Positions 15,969-25,917 of a stretch of DNA of 64,000 nt are shown piece after piece. Source of the stretch: Mycobacterium sp. SVM_VP21. GTDB lineage: Bacteria; Actinomycetota; Actinomycetes; Mycobacteriales; Mycobacteriaceae. Numbering within the stretch: the first letter of the stretch is position 1; every line of letters starts with the position of its first letter. Where the stretch lies: the NCBI GenBank assembly GCA_024758765.1, contig CP101406.1:3534001-3598000 (forward strand), in the 5' to 3' direction. The notes below the pieces were generated by a model that did no database searches, was not told the origin of the DNA, and saw only the letters and a list, made by a program, of their open reading frames with translations. A program made the translations under genes and the position numbers.

Positions 15969-18392
15969 ATGCGCTCGCTGGTGTCCCCGCGCCGTCTCAC
16001 CCGACTGGGGCTGGCCTTCCTGGCCGTTCTGATCGCGTGGCTGTGCGTGCTTGCGCGGTGGCCTGACACCGGCGACGGGTTGCCAGGGTGGCTGAGCTGG
16101 TACGGCCGCCCCGGGTCATGGCCCACGATCGCCATCATCGTCCTGGTGCTGATCACGCTGTGCGCGCTGAGCTTACGGGCCCACGGTGACGCCTGGTCCG
16201 GAAATATGCCCGCCGCGGTGGTGGCCGGTCTCGCCACCACCAGCGCTGTGCTCGGCCTCAGTTCCTTCTGGGACTGCCACGATGACGCCCAACCGCCGAT
16301 CTTTCAACCGCTGATCTGGACGGCGGCGCTACTCAAGGGCGGTATGACAGACCCGACGCTCGGCGGACAGGTGTGCCCAAGCACTACCCCGACGGCCCTG
16401 ATCGTGGCGAAGCTTGCGGCGCTCGGGGCGATCTTCACCGGCCTCTCCGGCGTCGCACTCGCGCTTTTCCGGTCGCAGGTGGACCGGCTGCAGGCCAATC
16501 ACGCCTCGTCGGTCACCGCGGTGATCGGTGTCGACGACGACTCCCGCACGATGATCGGCGGAATAGCACGGACGCTGAACCGCCGCGACACTCTCGTCGT
16601 CGTCGTCGACGCCGCCGACGAACGCGGCACACAGGGCGCCCGCGCCCACCGCGCCCGCGTGGTGTCGGTAGACCTCAATACGCCCTCGGCGCTGGAAGCC
16701 CTTCCGCTGTGGCGGCGCCTTGAGCGGTTGTACTTGCTCTCGGCTGACCCATCCAACAACCGTCTCTGGCTGGATACGATCACCGCCGCGCTGATGCGCG
16801 CCGGCGGACCCAAACGACGGCTGCCCCTGGTAGTGCGGGTCGACGACCCGTGGCAAGCCGAAGCCTGGCGAGCCCAGCAGTTCGGTGGGGCCGATGCACG
16901 CTGGGCCGTGGGCACCATCGGCAGATACGAGACAACCGCGCGCTGGCTCCTCGACAACGTCATCGCCGCCAAAACCATTCGTCGGGTATTCATTTGTGGC
17001 ACTTCGCAGTTGACGCTAGCACTCTGCGCCGACCTGACCCGACGCAAATTGGAGCGCGACTATTACAGCGGCCCCGCCGAGACATCGTTGCCGGCGTTCA
17101 CACTGGTGAGCGAGGACGCCGACGAATGCCGAAGCGACCACGAATTCCACCGTCAACAGATCGGACTCATTGCCACCGGGCCGACCATCGAGGTGATTCC
17201 GAACGCACCGACGGTACCGACCTTGGAGCAACTCATTCACGCCGGCGATGCCGCGACCAGCGCCACAATATTCGTCGATGACTGGATCCGTGGCCCCCGA
17301 GGCGCCGCCACGACCGGAAGCCGACTGGCGGCGCGCTTTCCCACCATGCCGGTGTACAGCTGGGATCCCGACAGCCGGGTCAGCACCAACCCGCTGCCGA
17401 TCGTGGGCCGGTTGCACACCTACCGTCTGATGCTGGAGTTGCCGGACGGGCAAGCACCCGACGCCTGGGAACGGGCCGCCAGCCTCATTCATGAGCGCTA
17501 CCTGGCCACCCTCGGGCCACAGCGCCAGCCGCTTCCCTCGCGGTTGCCGTGGAACGAACTCGATGAGTTCTACCGCGGGTCCAACCGGCGGCAGGTCCGC
17601 AACGCCTTGTGGATGGTCGAACAGATCGCCGGTCACACCTGGAACACCTGGGGCAACGCCCCGGCCCCACTGGCCGAGCGTGACATGGCGGGCTTGCCAC
17701 CACTCGAACAGCTCGACCGGATGGGTTTCGACCATGAGTCGGCGATGGCGATGGCCCGCGCCGAACACGCGGACTGGTGCCGCTACTACCGCCACAATGA
17801 CTGGAAATTCGGTCCGAAGCGAGACGACAAGCGCCGGGTCCACGACAAACTTCTCGATTGGTCGGCTATCGAAGCCGACCCGCGCCTGCTCGACGAGGTC
17901 CTGCTGGGCGTAGCGAACACACTGTGGAGTCTCCGCCAGCTCGGCTATCGGTCCCGCCCGGTGTGGCGGCCTTACACCCGGGTGGGGACCGTCATCGCCG
18001 AACGGCGGGAGTCACGCTGGACCTGGGCTTCCCCGTCGGGAGCCACGATGCAGGCCGACGCCGGCGACTGGCTGGTCCAGGAAGACGGCGCGAGCTGGTC
18101 GGTGCGGGACGAAATTTTCCAGTCCAGCTACCAGCACATCAGCGGACATCGATGGCAACGGCGGGGAACCGTTCTCGCTCGGACGGCGGAACCTGGTGAA
18201 ACGATCAATACTCTTGAGGGCCCTACCGTGGCGGCCGACGGTGATTGGGTGGTCAAGGGCGGCCAGGGCGACCAGTGGCCAGTTCCAGGAGACGTATTCG
18301 CCCGCCACTACAGCGAGGTCGCGCCCAGCGAGGTGAGCGACCCGGCCCTTGCTGCAGGCCGGGATCGCGGAAGTGCCGCGCGCACAGACTAA
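15969..18392 (+). CDS. four-TM protein with RCK/Rossmann, RyR and tandem PGDYG-like domains
   Basis: This protein of about 807 residues carries four hydrophobic helices in residues 10-170 (LGLAFLAVLIAWLCVLARW, IAIIVLVLITLCALSL, AVVAGLATTSAVLGL, LAALGAIFTGLSGVALALF). Two Rossmann-like, TrkA-N/RCK-type units follow (VTAVIGVDDDSRTMIGGIARTL ending VVVVDAADE; IRRVFICGTSQLTLALCADL). A RyR domain lies at about 595-640 (AEHADWCRYYRHNDWKFGPK then RDDKRRVHDKLLDW). The C-terminus has two PGDYG-like repeats (AGDWLVQEDGASWSVRDEIF; DGDWVVKGGQGDQWPVPGDVF). RCK units bind nucleotides and gate K+ channels; RyR domains are suspected ligand binders. The start is ambiguous: ATG MRSLVSP was used, a TTG/GTG 17 codons upstream is possible. 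It is convergent with the CoA-transferase (stops overlap). Confidence 0.82.
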   Translation: MRSLVSPRRLTRLGLAFLAVLIAWLCVLARWPDTGDGLPGWLSWYGRPGSWPTIAIIVLVLITLCALSLRAHGDAWSGNMPAAVVAGLATTSAVLGLSSFWDCHDDAQPPIFQPLIWTAALLKGGMTDPTLGGQVCPSTTPTALIVAKLAALGAIFTGLSGVALALFRSQVDRLQANHASSVTAVIGVDDDSRTMIGGIARTLNRRDTLVVVVDAADERGTQGARAHRARVVSVDLNTPSALEALPLWRRLERLYLLSADPSNNRLWLDTITAALMRAGGPKRRLPLVVRVDDPWQAEAWRAQQFGGADARWAVGTIGRYETTARWLLDNVIAAKTIRRVFICGTSQLTLALCADLTRRKLERDYYSGPAETSLPAFTLVSEDADECRSDHEFHRQQIGLIATGPTIEVIPNAPTVPTLEQLIHAGDAATSATIFVDDWIRGPRGAATTGSRLAARFPTMPVYSWDPDSRVSTNPLPIVGRLHTYRLMLELPDGQAPDAWERAASLIHERYLATLGPQRQPLPSRLPWNELDEFYRGSNRRQVRNALWMVEQIAGHTWNTWGNAPAPLAERDMAGLPPLEQLDRMGFDHESAMAMARAEHADWCRYYRHNDWKFGPKRDDKRRVHDKLLDWSAIEADPRLLDEVLLGVANTLWSLRQLGYRSRPVWRPYTRVGTVIAERRESRWTWASPSGATMQADAGDWLVQEDGASWSVRDEIFQSSYQHISGHRWQRRGTVLARTAEPGETINTLEGPTVAADGDWVVKGGQGDQWPVPGDVFARHYSEVAPSEVSDPALAAGRDRGSAARTD

Positions 18393-20755
18393 TCCGTGGC
18401 GAACAGCACACCCTCGGCGATCAGCTTCTCGGTCTCGCCGTCGTCGAGTCCGAGCAGACAGCGGCAGATCTCCCGAGTGTCCTGACCGGGCAGCGGTGCG
18501 GGCCGCTGCGGTGCCACCGGGATGTTGCGGAAGGGGGCGGGTCCGGTTTCTGCTGGCAGCGGGTGCTCGATCAGTGGGTGGGTCATGGGCGCGAACACCG
18601 CGCGATGGGCCAGCTGGGGGTCGTCGGCGACATCGGGTGGGCGGTTCATCGACGCGGCGGCCACGCCGCGTCCCTGCAGCAGTTCGGCTACCCCAGCCGG
18701 GGTGTAGTCCATGGTGTGGCGACCTAACGCCGCGGCCAGCTCCGCACGGTGAGCGGTGCGTTCGGGTCCGGTGCCAAAGCGTGGCTCGTCGGCCAATACT
18801 TCATCGCCGAAAGCCGCAGCGACAGCACGCATATCGGTGTCATCCCGGATCGAGATCACACACCATTCGTCATCGCCGGCGCACGGACAGACCAGATCCA
18901 CCGCGGTGTCCGGCTGGACCGGCGAGCCCGCCGCGCGGGCCACGTAGCTGGTGTCAAGTTGGTTGACGGCGGTCTCGGCCTGCGACACGTGGACGTGACT
19001 GCCGGCGGCAGTGCGCCGGCGCCCGATCAGCGCCGCCAGCGCCCCGATCGCGGCGACCCGCGCAACCACATGGTCGGGGAAGACGGTGGTCGCGTCGTAG
19101 AACGGATGGCGCTCTGGGTCGCTGGACCCCTCAGGGGCCGTCCACAGCGCGGTGACCCCGGTGGTGGCGCGGACCAGCGGGCCGTACCCCATTCGGTCAC
19201 TCCACGGGCCGGATTCTCCGAAGGCGCTGCTCTCGGCGAGGACGATCCGCGGATTGATCTCGCGCAGGACATCATAGGAAAAGCCCAGGGCGGCAAGTGT
19301 TCCCGGCTTGAAGTTGGCGAACACCGCGTCCGCCGCGCCGACCAGACGAGTGAAGATCTCCTTACCGGCCGGGCTGCGCAGCTCCAGGCCGAGTCCGGAG
19401 TTGTTGCGGTGCGTCCAAGCGAACGACTCGCTCATCGCCGACCCGGGGCGGGCCTGCCTCAGCCCGTCGGGGTAGGCCGCGCTCTCCACTTTGATGATCT
19501 CGGCGCCCAGGTCGCCGAAGAGCCGGCTGGCTTCCCCGCCGGCAACGATCACCCCCAGGTCCACGATCCGTAGATCCTCGAACGGCCGGGCGCCGACCGC
19601 ACCGCGCACCGTCGGCTCCGTCAACGGTTCGGCCAGCCATCCGGCTGCTGCCTCGCCGACGCTCGGGGCCGGGGTCCGAAAACCCGCTCGCTGGTCGTCG
19701 ACCACGTAGTAGCCGGTCGGGATCACCGCGGACAGCCCCGGGGCCAGCTCGGTCTGGGTGACCGCTTGCGCGACCACGAAGTGCTCCTCGGCCAGTACCT
19801 GCGCCGGATCGCCGACCGCGGCGATGGGGACACCGCGAGATTGCCCGGCAGTGACCAGATCCGCCATGTCCTGGCCGGCGAACAGTTCACGGATCAGGGC
19901 ACTGATCTGCGGCCAGACAGCGAACCGCTCGCCGATCACGCCGAACTTGGGATCGGCGTACTGAGCCGGCTCCCCCAGCCAGCTCCACAGTGCGCGCCAC
20001 TGCCTCGGGGACATGACGCAAAGCCGGACGTAGCCGTCGCGGCAGGCGTAGATCGGGTAGGCGTCCTGGTTGCGGGGTCTCCCACGCCACCGGCTCGATG
20101 CGCGTTGGGCCGCGGCGACCTGGCCGTGCGCGCCGAATATCGGGTCCAGCACGGTGACCACCGCGTCGAACCGGGAAAAGTCGATGTAATCTCCGATTCC
20201 GCAGCGCAACCGGTTGAAATAGGCGACCAGCACTGCCCAGGCGGCCTGCACCGCCGCGGTCGCCGAGGCGATCCCCTCCGGCGGCAGTACCGGGCTCCCG
20301 GTGGTGGGGCCCGACCGGGACAGGGCGCCGGAGAGTGCGTAGAGCACCGCGTCGGTGGCCTGCCACTGCGCGCGCGGACCGCTCGTCCCGAAATCGGTGA
20401 CCGACATCGTCACCAGGTGAGCGAATCGATCGGCCAGTTCAGCGCAGGAAGTCCCGAATTCCGCGGCGCATCCCGGCAGGCCGCTGTCCACCACGATATC
20501 GGCGGTACCAGCCAAGTCGTCGAAGCGGCGGCGATCCCGCTCCTCGGCGGCGTCCAAGGTGATGCTGCGCTTGTTCGCGTTGTGCAGCGCAAACGCGATG
20601 CTCAGACCGCCCAGCAGCGGAGCCGCGGCCCGCGCCGGACTTCCCCCCGGGGGCTCCACCTTGAGCACGTCGGCGCCCAGGTCGGCGAGCAACCGGGTGA
20701 CCGCGTCGGCGTCGCCGCCAGCCAGATCGAGCACACGAACCGATTTCAGCAGCAC
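18389..20755 (-). CDS. double-domain CaiB/BaiF (class III) CoA-transferase, Rv1866-like
   Basis: This 788-residue protein is built of two CaiB/BaiF halves: the first begins [34 protein letters not shown], the second [31 protein letters not shown]. Class III enzymes transfer CoA between acids through an active-site Asp; the Asp in the second half near RHPFYDATT is a candidate. M. tuberculosis Rv1866 has the same tandem build (about 778 residues). The GTG start ([11 protein letters not shown]) begins the conserved strand. It probably activates sterol-derived or other acids with the thiolase, now 4 kb downstream. Its last codons overlap the stop of the RyR gene, and a second copy of its 3' end lies at the far side of the insert. 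Confidence 0.88.
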   Translation of the reverse strand: MLLKSVRVLDLAGGDADAVTRLLADLGADVLKVEPPGGSPARAAAPLLGGLSIAFALHNANKRSITLDAAEERDRRRFDDLAGTADIVVDSGLPGCAAEFGTSCAELADRFAHLVTMSVTDFGTSGPRAQWQATDAVLYALSGALSRSGPTTGSPVLPPEGIASATAAVQAAWAVLVAYFNRLRCGIGDYIDFSRFDAVVTVLDPIFGAHGQVAAAQRASSRWRGRPRNQDAYPIYACRDGYVRLCVMSPRQWRALWSWLGEPAQYADPKFGVIGERFAVWPQISALIRELFAGQDMADLVTAGQSRGVPIAAVGDPAQVLAEEHFVVAQAVTQTELAPGLSAVIPTGYYVVDDQRAGFRTPAPSVGEAAAGWLAEPLTEPTVRGAVGARPFEDLRIVDLGVIVAGGEASRLFGDLGAEIIKVESAAYPDGLRQARPGSAMSESFAWTHRNNSGLGLELRSPAGKEIFTRLVGAADAVFANFKPGTLAALGFSYDVLREINPRIVLAESSAFGESGPWSDRMGYGPLVRATTGVTALWTAPEGSSDPERHPFYDATTVFPDHVVARVAAIGALAALIGRRRTAAGSHVHVSQAETAVNQLDTSYVARAAGSPVQPDTAVDLVCPCAGDDEWCVISIRDDTDMRAVAAAFGDEVLADEPRFGTGPERTAHRAELAAALGRHTMDYTPAGVAELLQGRGVAAASMNRPPDVADDPQLAHRAVFAPMTHPLIEHPLPAETGPAPFRNIPVAPQRPAPLPGQDTREICRCLLGLDDGETEKLIAEGVLFATD

Positions 20756-20803
20756 GCAGTCAGGGTAGTGAATCGGTTGCCGCGTTCGGAGTTGGACGCG
20801 ACA

Positions 20804-23218
20804 ATGGAAAAGGTGAGAGCAGCCAACGCGACTCCACCTAAGCCCACACTCTCCGACGATGAACTGGCCCGCCTTGATGCCTACTGGCGGGCCGCCAACT
20901 ATCTCTCCGTAGGCCAGATCTATCTGCTGGACAATCCCCTGCTGGCCGAACCGCTGCGAGCCGAGCACGTCAAGCCCCGACTGCTCGGGCACTGGGGCAC
21001 CACCCCAGGGCTCAATCTGCTCTATCTGCATCTCAATCGGATCATCCGCGACCGCGACGCCGACGTCATCTTCGTCACCGGACCCGGCCACGGCGGTCCG
21101 GCGCTGGTCGCCAATGCCTATCTCGAGGGCACCTACAGCGAGGTGTACACGGGCATCGGCGAGAACGTCGACGGGCTGCGGAAGTTGTTCCGGCAGTTCT
21201 CTTTTCCCGGCGGTATCCCCAGCCATGTGGCAGCCGAGACGCCGGGCTCCATCCATGAGGGCGGCGAGCTCGGCTACGCGCTGGTGCATGCCTTCGGTGC
21301 GGCCTTCGACAACCCCGAGCTGGTGGTCGCCTGCGTGATCGGCGACGGCGAGGCCGAGACCGGACCACTGGCGGCCAGCTGGCACTCGAACAAGTTTCTC
21401 AACCCCGCCGTGGACGGCGCGGTGCTGCCGATTCTGCATCTCAACGGCTACAAGATCGCCAATCCCACTGTGCTGGCTCGTATTCCGCAGCAGGAATTGG
21501 AGTCGTTGCTACGCGGTTACGGGTACCGGCCGATCACCGTCGCCGGCGACGACCCCGCCGTCGTACACCAGCTGCTCGCCGCCGCACTCGATGACGCGTT
21601 CGACGACATCGCGGCGATCCAGCACGCCGCACGCACCAAGGGCTCGTCGATGCGGCCGGTATGGCCGATGATCGTGCTGCGCACCCCGAAGGGCTGGACC
21701 GGGCCGAAGGTGGTCGACGGACAACAGGTGGAAGGGACCTGGCGGGCACATCAGGTGCCGCTCGCGCAGACCCGTACCGACCCCGGGCACCGCCGCCAAC
21801 TGGAGCAATGGCTGCGCAGCTACCGCCCAGCGGAGCTGTTCGACTCCTCCGGACGCCTACTGCCCGAGCTGGCGGCGCTGGCGCCGCGCGGGGACCGCCG
21901 GATGAGCGCCAACCCGCATGCCAACGGAGGGCAGCTGCTCCGCGATCTGGACCTGCCGGACTTTCGCGACTACGCGGTACCGGTGGCCCGGCCCGCTACC
22001 GAGGTGCACGAGGCCACTCGGGTGCTCGGCACGTTCCTGAGCGACGTCATCAACCGCAACCGCGACCGGTTCCGGTTGATGGGTCCCGACGAGACCGCCT
22101 CCAACCGGCTCTCGGCGGTGTTCGACACCACCGACCGGGTCTGGTTGTCGGAGACCCTCCCCGGTGACGATCACCTGGCCCCGGACGGGCGAGTCCTGGA
22201 AGTGCTTTCCGAGCACCTGTGCCAAGGCTGGCTGGAGGGCTATCTGCTGACCGGTCGGCACGGACTGTTCAACTGCTACGAAGCGTTCGTGCACATCGTC
22301 GACTCGATGTTCAACCAGCACGCCAAATGGCTGGCCGTCAGCCGCGAACTCCCGTGGCGCCAACCGATCGCCTCACTGAACTATCTGTTGACCTCCCACG
22401 TCTGGCGCCAGGACCACAACGGGGCGTCACACCAGGATCCCGGCTTCATCGATCTGGTGGCCAACAAACGGCCCGAGGTAGTGCGGGTCTACCTGCCGCC
22501 GGACGCCAACACGCTGCTGTCGGTGGCCGATCACTGCCTGCGCAGCCGCGATTACGTCAACGTGATCGTCGCCGGCAAGCAGCCGGCGCTGGCCTACCTC
22601 GATATGCCGGCGGCGGTGGCGCACTGCACCCGGGGTCTGGGTATCTGGGAGTGGGCCGGTACCACCACCGGGGAGCCGGACGTGGTGCTCGCCTGCGCCG
22701 GGGATGTTCCTACGCTGGAAACACTGGCCGCCGCCGACATCCTGCGCGCCGAACTGCCCGACCTCGCCGTGCGTGTGGTGAATGTCGTGGACATCATGCG
22801 TCTCCAACCGACGACCGAGCATCCGCACGGGTTGCCGGACACCGAATTCGATGCGTTGTTCACCCGCGACAAGCCGGTGATCTTCGCCTACCACGGCTAC
22901 CCCTGGTTGATCCACCGACTGACCTACTCGCGGGCGAACCATGACCAGATGCACGTGCGCGGCTACCGCGAACGCGGCACCACAACAACACCGTTCGACA
23001 TGGTGATGCTCAACGATCTGGACCGTTTCCACTTGGTGATGGACGTGATCGACCGGGTGCCGGGATTGGGCGGTCGGCACGCGGTACTGCGCCAGCAGAT
23101 GGTCGATGCGCGGATGGCCGCGCGGCTCTACACCCGCGAGCACGGAGAGGACGATCCCGGGATCACCAACTGGACCTGGCGATCGGGCGCAGAGCCGAAC
23201 AGCGGCGAGATAAGGTGA
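20804..23218 (+). CDS. xfp: phosphoketolase (xylulose-5-phosphate/fructose-6-phosphate)
   Basis: This 804-residue thiamine-diphosphate enzyme splits Xu5P or F6P with phosphate into acetyl phosphate plus G3P or E4P in the cytosol. Family signatures are clear: [19 protein letters not shown] (phosphoketolase signature 1), [11 protein letters not shown] with [12 protein letters not shown] (ThDP/Mg site), [11 protein letters not shown], and [19 protein letters not shown]. The length matches bacterial Xfp. The ATG gives [10 protein letters not shown]. It is divergent from the CoA-transferase gene. I do not see acetate kinase or phosphotransacetylase nearby to use the acetyl phosphate. The M. tuberculosis genome lacks this gene as far as I recall, so this is lineage-variable content. 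Confidence 0.95.
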   Translation: MEKVRAANATPPKPTLSDDELARLDAYWRAANYLSVGQIYLLDNPLLAEPLRAEHVKPRLLGHWGTTPGLNLLYLHLNRIIRDRDADVIFVTGPGHGGPALVANAYLEGTYSEVYTGIGENVDGLRKLFRQFSFPGGIPSHVAAETPGSIHEGGELGYALVHAFGAAFDNPELVVACVIGDGEAETGPLAASWHSNKFLNPAVDGAVLPILHLNGYKIANPTVLARIPQQELESLLRGYGYRPITVAGDDPAVVHQLLAAALDDAFDDIAAIQHAARTKGSSMRPVWPMIVLRTPKGWTGPKVVDGQQVEGTWRAHQVPLAQTRTDPGHRRQLEQWLRSYRPAELFDSSGRLLPELAALAPRGDRRMSANPHANGGQLLRDLDLPDFRDYAVPVARPATEVHEATRVLGTFLSDVINRNRDRFRLMGPDETASNRLSAVFDTTDRVWLSETLPGDDHLAPDGRVLEVLSEHLCQGWLEGYLLTGRHGLFNCYEAFVHIVDSMFNQHAKWLAVSRELPWRQPIASLNYLLTSHVWRQDHNGASHQDPGFIDLVANKRPEVVRVYLPPDANTLLSVADHCLRSRDYVNVIVAGKQPALAYLDMPAAVAHCTRGLGIWEWAGTTTGEPDVVLACAGDVPTLETLAAADILRAELPDLAVRVVNVVDIMRLQPTTEHPHGLPDTEFDALFTRDKPVIFAYHGYPWLIHRLTYSRANHDQMHVRGYRERGTTTTPFDMVMLNDLDRFHLVMDVIDRVPGLGGRHAVLRQQMVDARMAARLYTREHGEDDPGITNWTWRSGAEPNSGEIR

Positions 23219-23223
23219 CGGCC

Positions 23224-23646
23224 ATGACTGCTCACCGCGCACCGGTCCGGATGCCCCGCAAGGCGATGTCGTTGCTGCTCGGCGCCCTCGTCGCGTCGGC
23301 CACCATTGCTGGTGCCGGGTCGGCCGGCGCGACGCCGGACCACACCAAGGTGCCGGTTCGCTACGACCTCACCGGTACCGGGGTCGCCAGCTACATCACT
23401 TATCAAGGCCAGAACGGCCAGGCGCACGCCACCAACGCCCCGCTGCCGTGGTCCATTCAGCTGACCGGTTCGATGACGAACGCAGCCAGTCCGTCCTCGT
23501 ACTCGCTGAGCGCGCAGAGCGCCGGTCCCGGGGCCTTGACCTGCACGGTCACCGTCAACGGCAAGGTGGTCAGCGAGAACACCGCCACCGGCAACCCGGC
23601 GCGCGTGCTGTGTGAGACCCACGGCCCCAAGTTCGGCGAGCAGTAG
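23224..23646 (+). CDS. exported MmpS-like protein
   Basis: This 140-residue protein has a basic N-terminus and a hydrophobic signal (AMSLLLGALVASATIAGAGSAGA) with a plausible cleavage after AGA/GATP. The mature part follows the MmpS C-terminal pattern: VRYDLTGTGVASYITYQGQNG, then LPWSIQLTG, then LTCTVTVNGKVV and RVLCETHG, whose two Cys could form a disulfide. True MmpS proteins are membrane-anchored partners of MmpL lipid transporters; here the anchor appears cleavable and no mmpL gene is adjacent. The start overlaps the xfp stop region by proximity (5 bp after), so the two may be co-transcribed. The function is unknown. Confidence 0.75.
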   Translation: MTAHRAPVRMPRKAMSLLLGALVASATIAGAGSAGATPDHTKVPVRYDLTGTGVASYITYQGQNGQAHATNAPLPWSIQLTGSMTNAASPSSYSLSAQSAGPGALTCTVTVNGKVVSENTATGNPARVLCETHGPKFGEQ

Positions 23647-23699
23647 GCGCCCAACGAGGCACGGCCCCCAAGCCGGGACCGCGGGTAGAATTCGGTCCA

Positions 23700-24467
23700 A
23701 TGTCTGGCCACGAATTCGCGATGCCCTGGGGGCGGCACCCATTGGTGTCGCAACTCTCGGCGTTGAATCACTTTCGCGCCTTCGTCGACGTCGCCGTGGT
23801 CGTGGTGGTGCTGGCGCTCGCCAATCTGATCGCCCACTTCACCACCCCGTGGGCTGCGGTCGCCACCGTCCCGGCCACCGCGATCGGCTTGATCGCCCTG
23901 GTCCGCTATAACGGCCTGACCTGGAGCGAGCTCGGCCTGGGCCGCGCGCATTGGAAAGCCGGTTTCGGCTACGCACTGGCCGCGGTAGTGGTCGTGGTGT
24001 CGGTGATCGCGATCGGCGTGATGCTGCCCGTGACCCGGCCGATGTTCTTGAACAACCACTACGCCACGGTCTCCGGTGCGCTGGTGGCATCGATGGTCGT
24101 CATCCCGCTGCAGACCGTGATCCCCGAGGAGTTGGCGTTCCGCGGCGCGCTGCACGGCGCACTGCACCGAGCGTGGGGGTTTCGCGGGGTGGCCGCGGCC
24201 GGCTCCTTGCTGTTCGGCCTGTGGCACGTCGCGACATCGCTTGGTCTGACCAGCAGCAACGTCGGTTTCACCCGTGTTCTCGGGGGCGGATTCTTCGGCA
24301 TGCTGGCCGGCGTGACACTCGCGGTGCTGGCCACCGGGGCCGCGGGCTTCGTGTTCAGCTGGCTGCGGCGACGCAGCGGCAGCCTGATCGCGCCTATCGC
24401 GCTGCACTGGTCACTCAACGGGGTCGGCGCGCTGGCGGCTGCGCTCGTGTGGCAGGTGACTGGCTGA
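23700..24467 (+). CDS. CPBP-family intramembrane metalloprotease (CAAX protease-like)
   Basis: This 255-residue polytopic membrane protein has about seven hydrophobic helices. The three ABI/CPBP motifs are present in order: EELAFRG (E-E-x3-R), then FGLWHVATS with a conserved His, and ALHWSLN with the last His/Asn pair. These residues bind the catalytic metal in Rce1-type proteases. Bacterial members act in peptide maturation, bacteriocin immunity or control of membrane regulators; no target is visible here. It is co-directional with, and 53 bp after, the MmpS-like gene. Confidence 0.88.
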   Translation: MSGHEFAMPWGRHPLVSQLSALNHFRAFVDVAVVVVVLALANLIAHFTTPWAAVATVPATAIGLIALVRYNGLTWSELGLGRAHWKAGFGYALAAVVVVVSVIAIGVMLPVTRPMFLNNHYATVSGALVASMVVIPLQTVIPEELAFRGALHGALHRAWGFRGVAAAGSLLFGLWHVATSLGLTSSNVGFTRVLGGGFFGMLAGVTLAVLATGAAGFVFSWLRRRSGSLIAPIALHWSLNGVGALAAALVWQVTG

Positions 24468-24478
24468 AGCCGCGCGGT

Positions 24479-25486
24479 TCAGACCAGCAGCACCGCCGCA
24501 CCTGCGATCCGGCCCGCGCCTAAGTCCATGAGCGCCTGGTCGGCGTCACCCAGGGCGTATACCGGCGTCGTCACGTCGATGTGGTGCGCTGCCGCGAAGT
24601 CGAGGAAGGTGTGGGCATCCGCGCGGGTGTTGGACGTGACCGACCGGATCTGACGCTCACGGAACAGGTGGCGCTGGTAATTCAGCGGTGGGATGTCGCT
24701 GAGATGGATGCCGGCTATGGCCAGGGTTCCGCCTGCATCCAGCGCCTGGCAAGCGGGCAGCACCAGCTCGCCGACCGGGGCGAACAGGATCGCGGAGTCC
24801 AGCGGCACCGGTGGCGGATCGGCGGCACCCTGGGCCGAGGCAACGCCCAGTTCCAGGGCCAGTTCGCGCGCTTGTTCACCGCGGGTCATCACATGTACCT
24901 CGGCGCCGCTGGCAAGGGCGACCTGCGCGGTGATGTGCGCGCTGCCGCCGAATCCGTAGATCCCCAGCCGCCCTCCCGGGGGCAGGTCCGCGCGCTGCAG
25001 GGACCGGTAGCCGATGATGCCCGCGCACAACAACGGCGCCAACTCGGTGTCGCTGTAGCCGTCGGGCAGGCGCAGTGCGAAAGCTGCGGGCACAGTGGCG
25101 AATTCGGCATAGCCGCCGTCGTCATCCCAGCCGGTGTAGCGCGACTGCGGGCAGAGGTTCTCGTCGCCCCTGCGGCAATAGCGGCAGGTGCCGCAGGTGT
25201 GTCGTAACCAGGCGATACCCACCCGGTCCCCCACCGCGAACTCGTCACCGGCGTCGGCGCCGACCTCGACGACTTCGCCGACCACCTCATGGCCGGGAAT
25301 CACACCGGGCCGGTGCACCGGAAGATCGCCTTCGGCAACATGCAGGTCGGTACGGCACACGCCGCAGGCCTGCACAGCAAGCAGCAGTTCCGACGGCTGC
25401 GGTCGCGGCACCGCGGTATGGACGCGTTCCAGTGGTCGGGTGGCTATCGGGCCGGGACGTTGAACTCGCCAAGCACTCATACTCAT
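24479..25486 (-). CDS. adhA: zinc-dependent alcohol dehydrogenase AdhA
   Basis: This 335-residue medium-chain dehydrogenase has catalytic zinc ligands Cys in [11 protein letters not shown] and His/Glu in [13 protein letters not shown]. The structural-zinc loop is [15 protein letters not shown] with four Cys. The NAD(P) Rossmann motif is [13 protein letters not shown]. It interconverts alcohols and aldehydes in the cytosol. It is the last gene of a run on this strand from modA onward, the order known for M. tuberculosis Rv1857-Rv1862. The ATG at MSMSAWRV was chosen; an earlier Met adds eight residues. Confidence 0.92.
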   Translation of the reverse strand: MSMSAWRVQRPGPIATRPLERVHTAVPRPQPSELLLAVQACGVCRTDLHVAEGDLPVHRPGVIPGHEVVGEVVEVGADAGDEFAVGDRVGIAWLRHTCGTCRYCRRGDENLCPQSRYTGWDDDGGYAEFATVPAAFALRLPDGYSDTELAPLLCAGIIGYRSLQRADLPPGGRLGIYGFGGSAHITAQVALASGAEVHVMTRGEQARELALELGVASAQGAADPPPVPLDSAILFAPVGELVLPACQALDAGGTLAIAGIHLSDIPPLNYQRHLFRERQIRSVTSNTRADAHTFLDFAAAHHIDVTTPVYALGDADQALMDLGAGRIAGAAVLLV

Positions 25487-25542
25487 GCCAACACCCGGGT
25501 CCGCGCCCATGCCAACATTCTGCGCGCGTTAGAGCAAGCCGG

Positions 25543-25857
25543 TCAGCCTTTGCGCACCAGGCGCAGCAGCCACAACAGCAGGACCGATCCCAGGGTTGCG
25601 GTGAACAGGGTGAACCACCAACCGCCGGACGCGGTGTCGAATTTGAAACTCAGCAGGAACCCGCCGAGCAGTGCGCCACATACCCCGGTGACCATGTTGA
25701 CCAGGATCCCGGAGGCACCGCCGTTGACGATCTTTCCGGCGAGCCATCCAGCGATGGCACCGATGATGACGTAACCGATCCACCCCACGCTGGTCAGCGT
25801 CGTCGAACGCTCCGCGAGAAACTCCGTTGCCGCCAGCACATGCACATCCGCAGTCAT
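25543..25857 (-). CDS. GlsB/YeaQ/YmgE-family small membrane protein, Rv1861-like
   Basis: This 104-residue protein has three hydrophobic helices: VGWIGYVIIGAIAGWLAGKI, GILVNMVTGVCGALLGGFLL and WFTLFTATLGSVLLLWLLRL. The G-x-x-x-G-rich pattern with WLAGKI and a second GALLGG segment is typical of the transglycosylase-associated (YeaQ/YmgE) family of stress-linked membrane proteins with no known activity. It lies between apa and adhA on one strand, in conserved order. Confidence 0.85.
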   Translation of the reverse strand: MTADVHVLAATEFLAERSTTLTSVGWIGYVIIGAIAGWLAGKIVNGGASGILVNMVTGVCGALLGGFLLSFKFDTASGGWWFTLFTATLGSVLLLWLLRLVRKG

Positions 25858-25917
25858 GTCGCCAGGCTAGCGGCTCCGCCGCCGCTTCGGAGCCAACCGG
25901 AGGAGGTCAGCCGGGGA

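Noticed and set aside
18749..20800. Plus-strand frame running into xfp from inside the CoA-transferase gene
   Set aside because: The conserved phosphoketolase sequence begins at the ATG at 20804; upstream residues have no family similarity and are antisense to the CoA-transferase.
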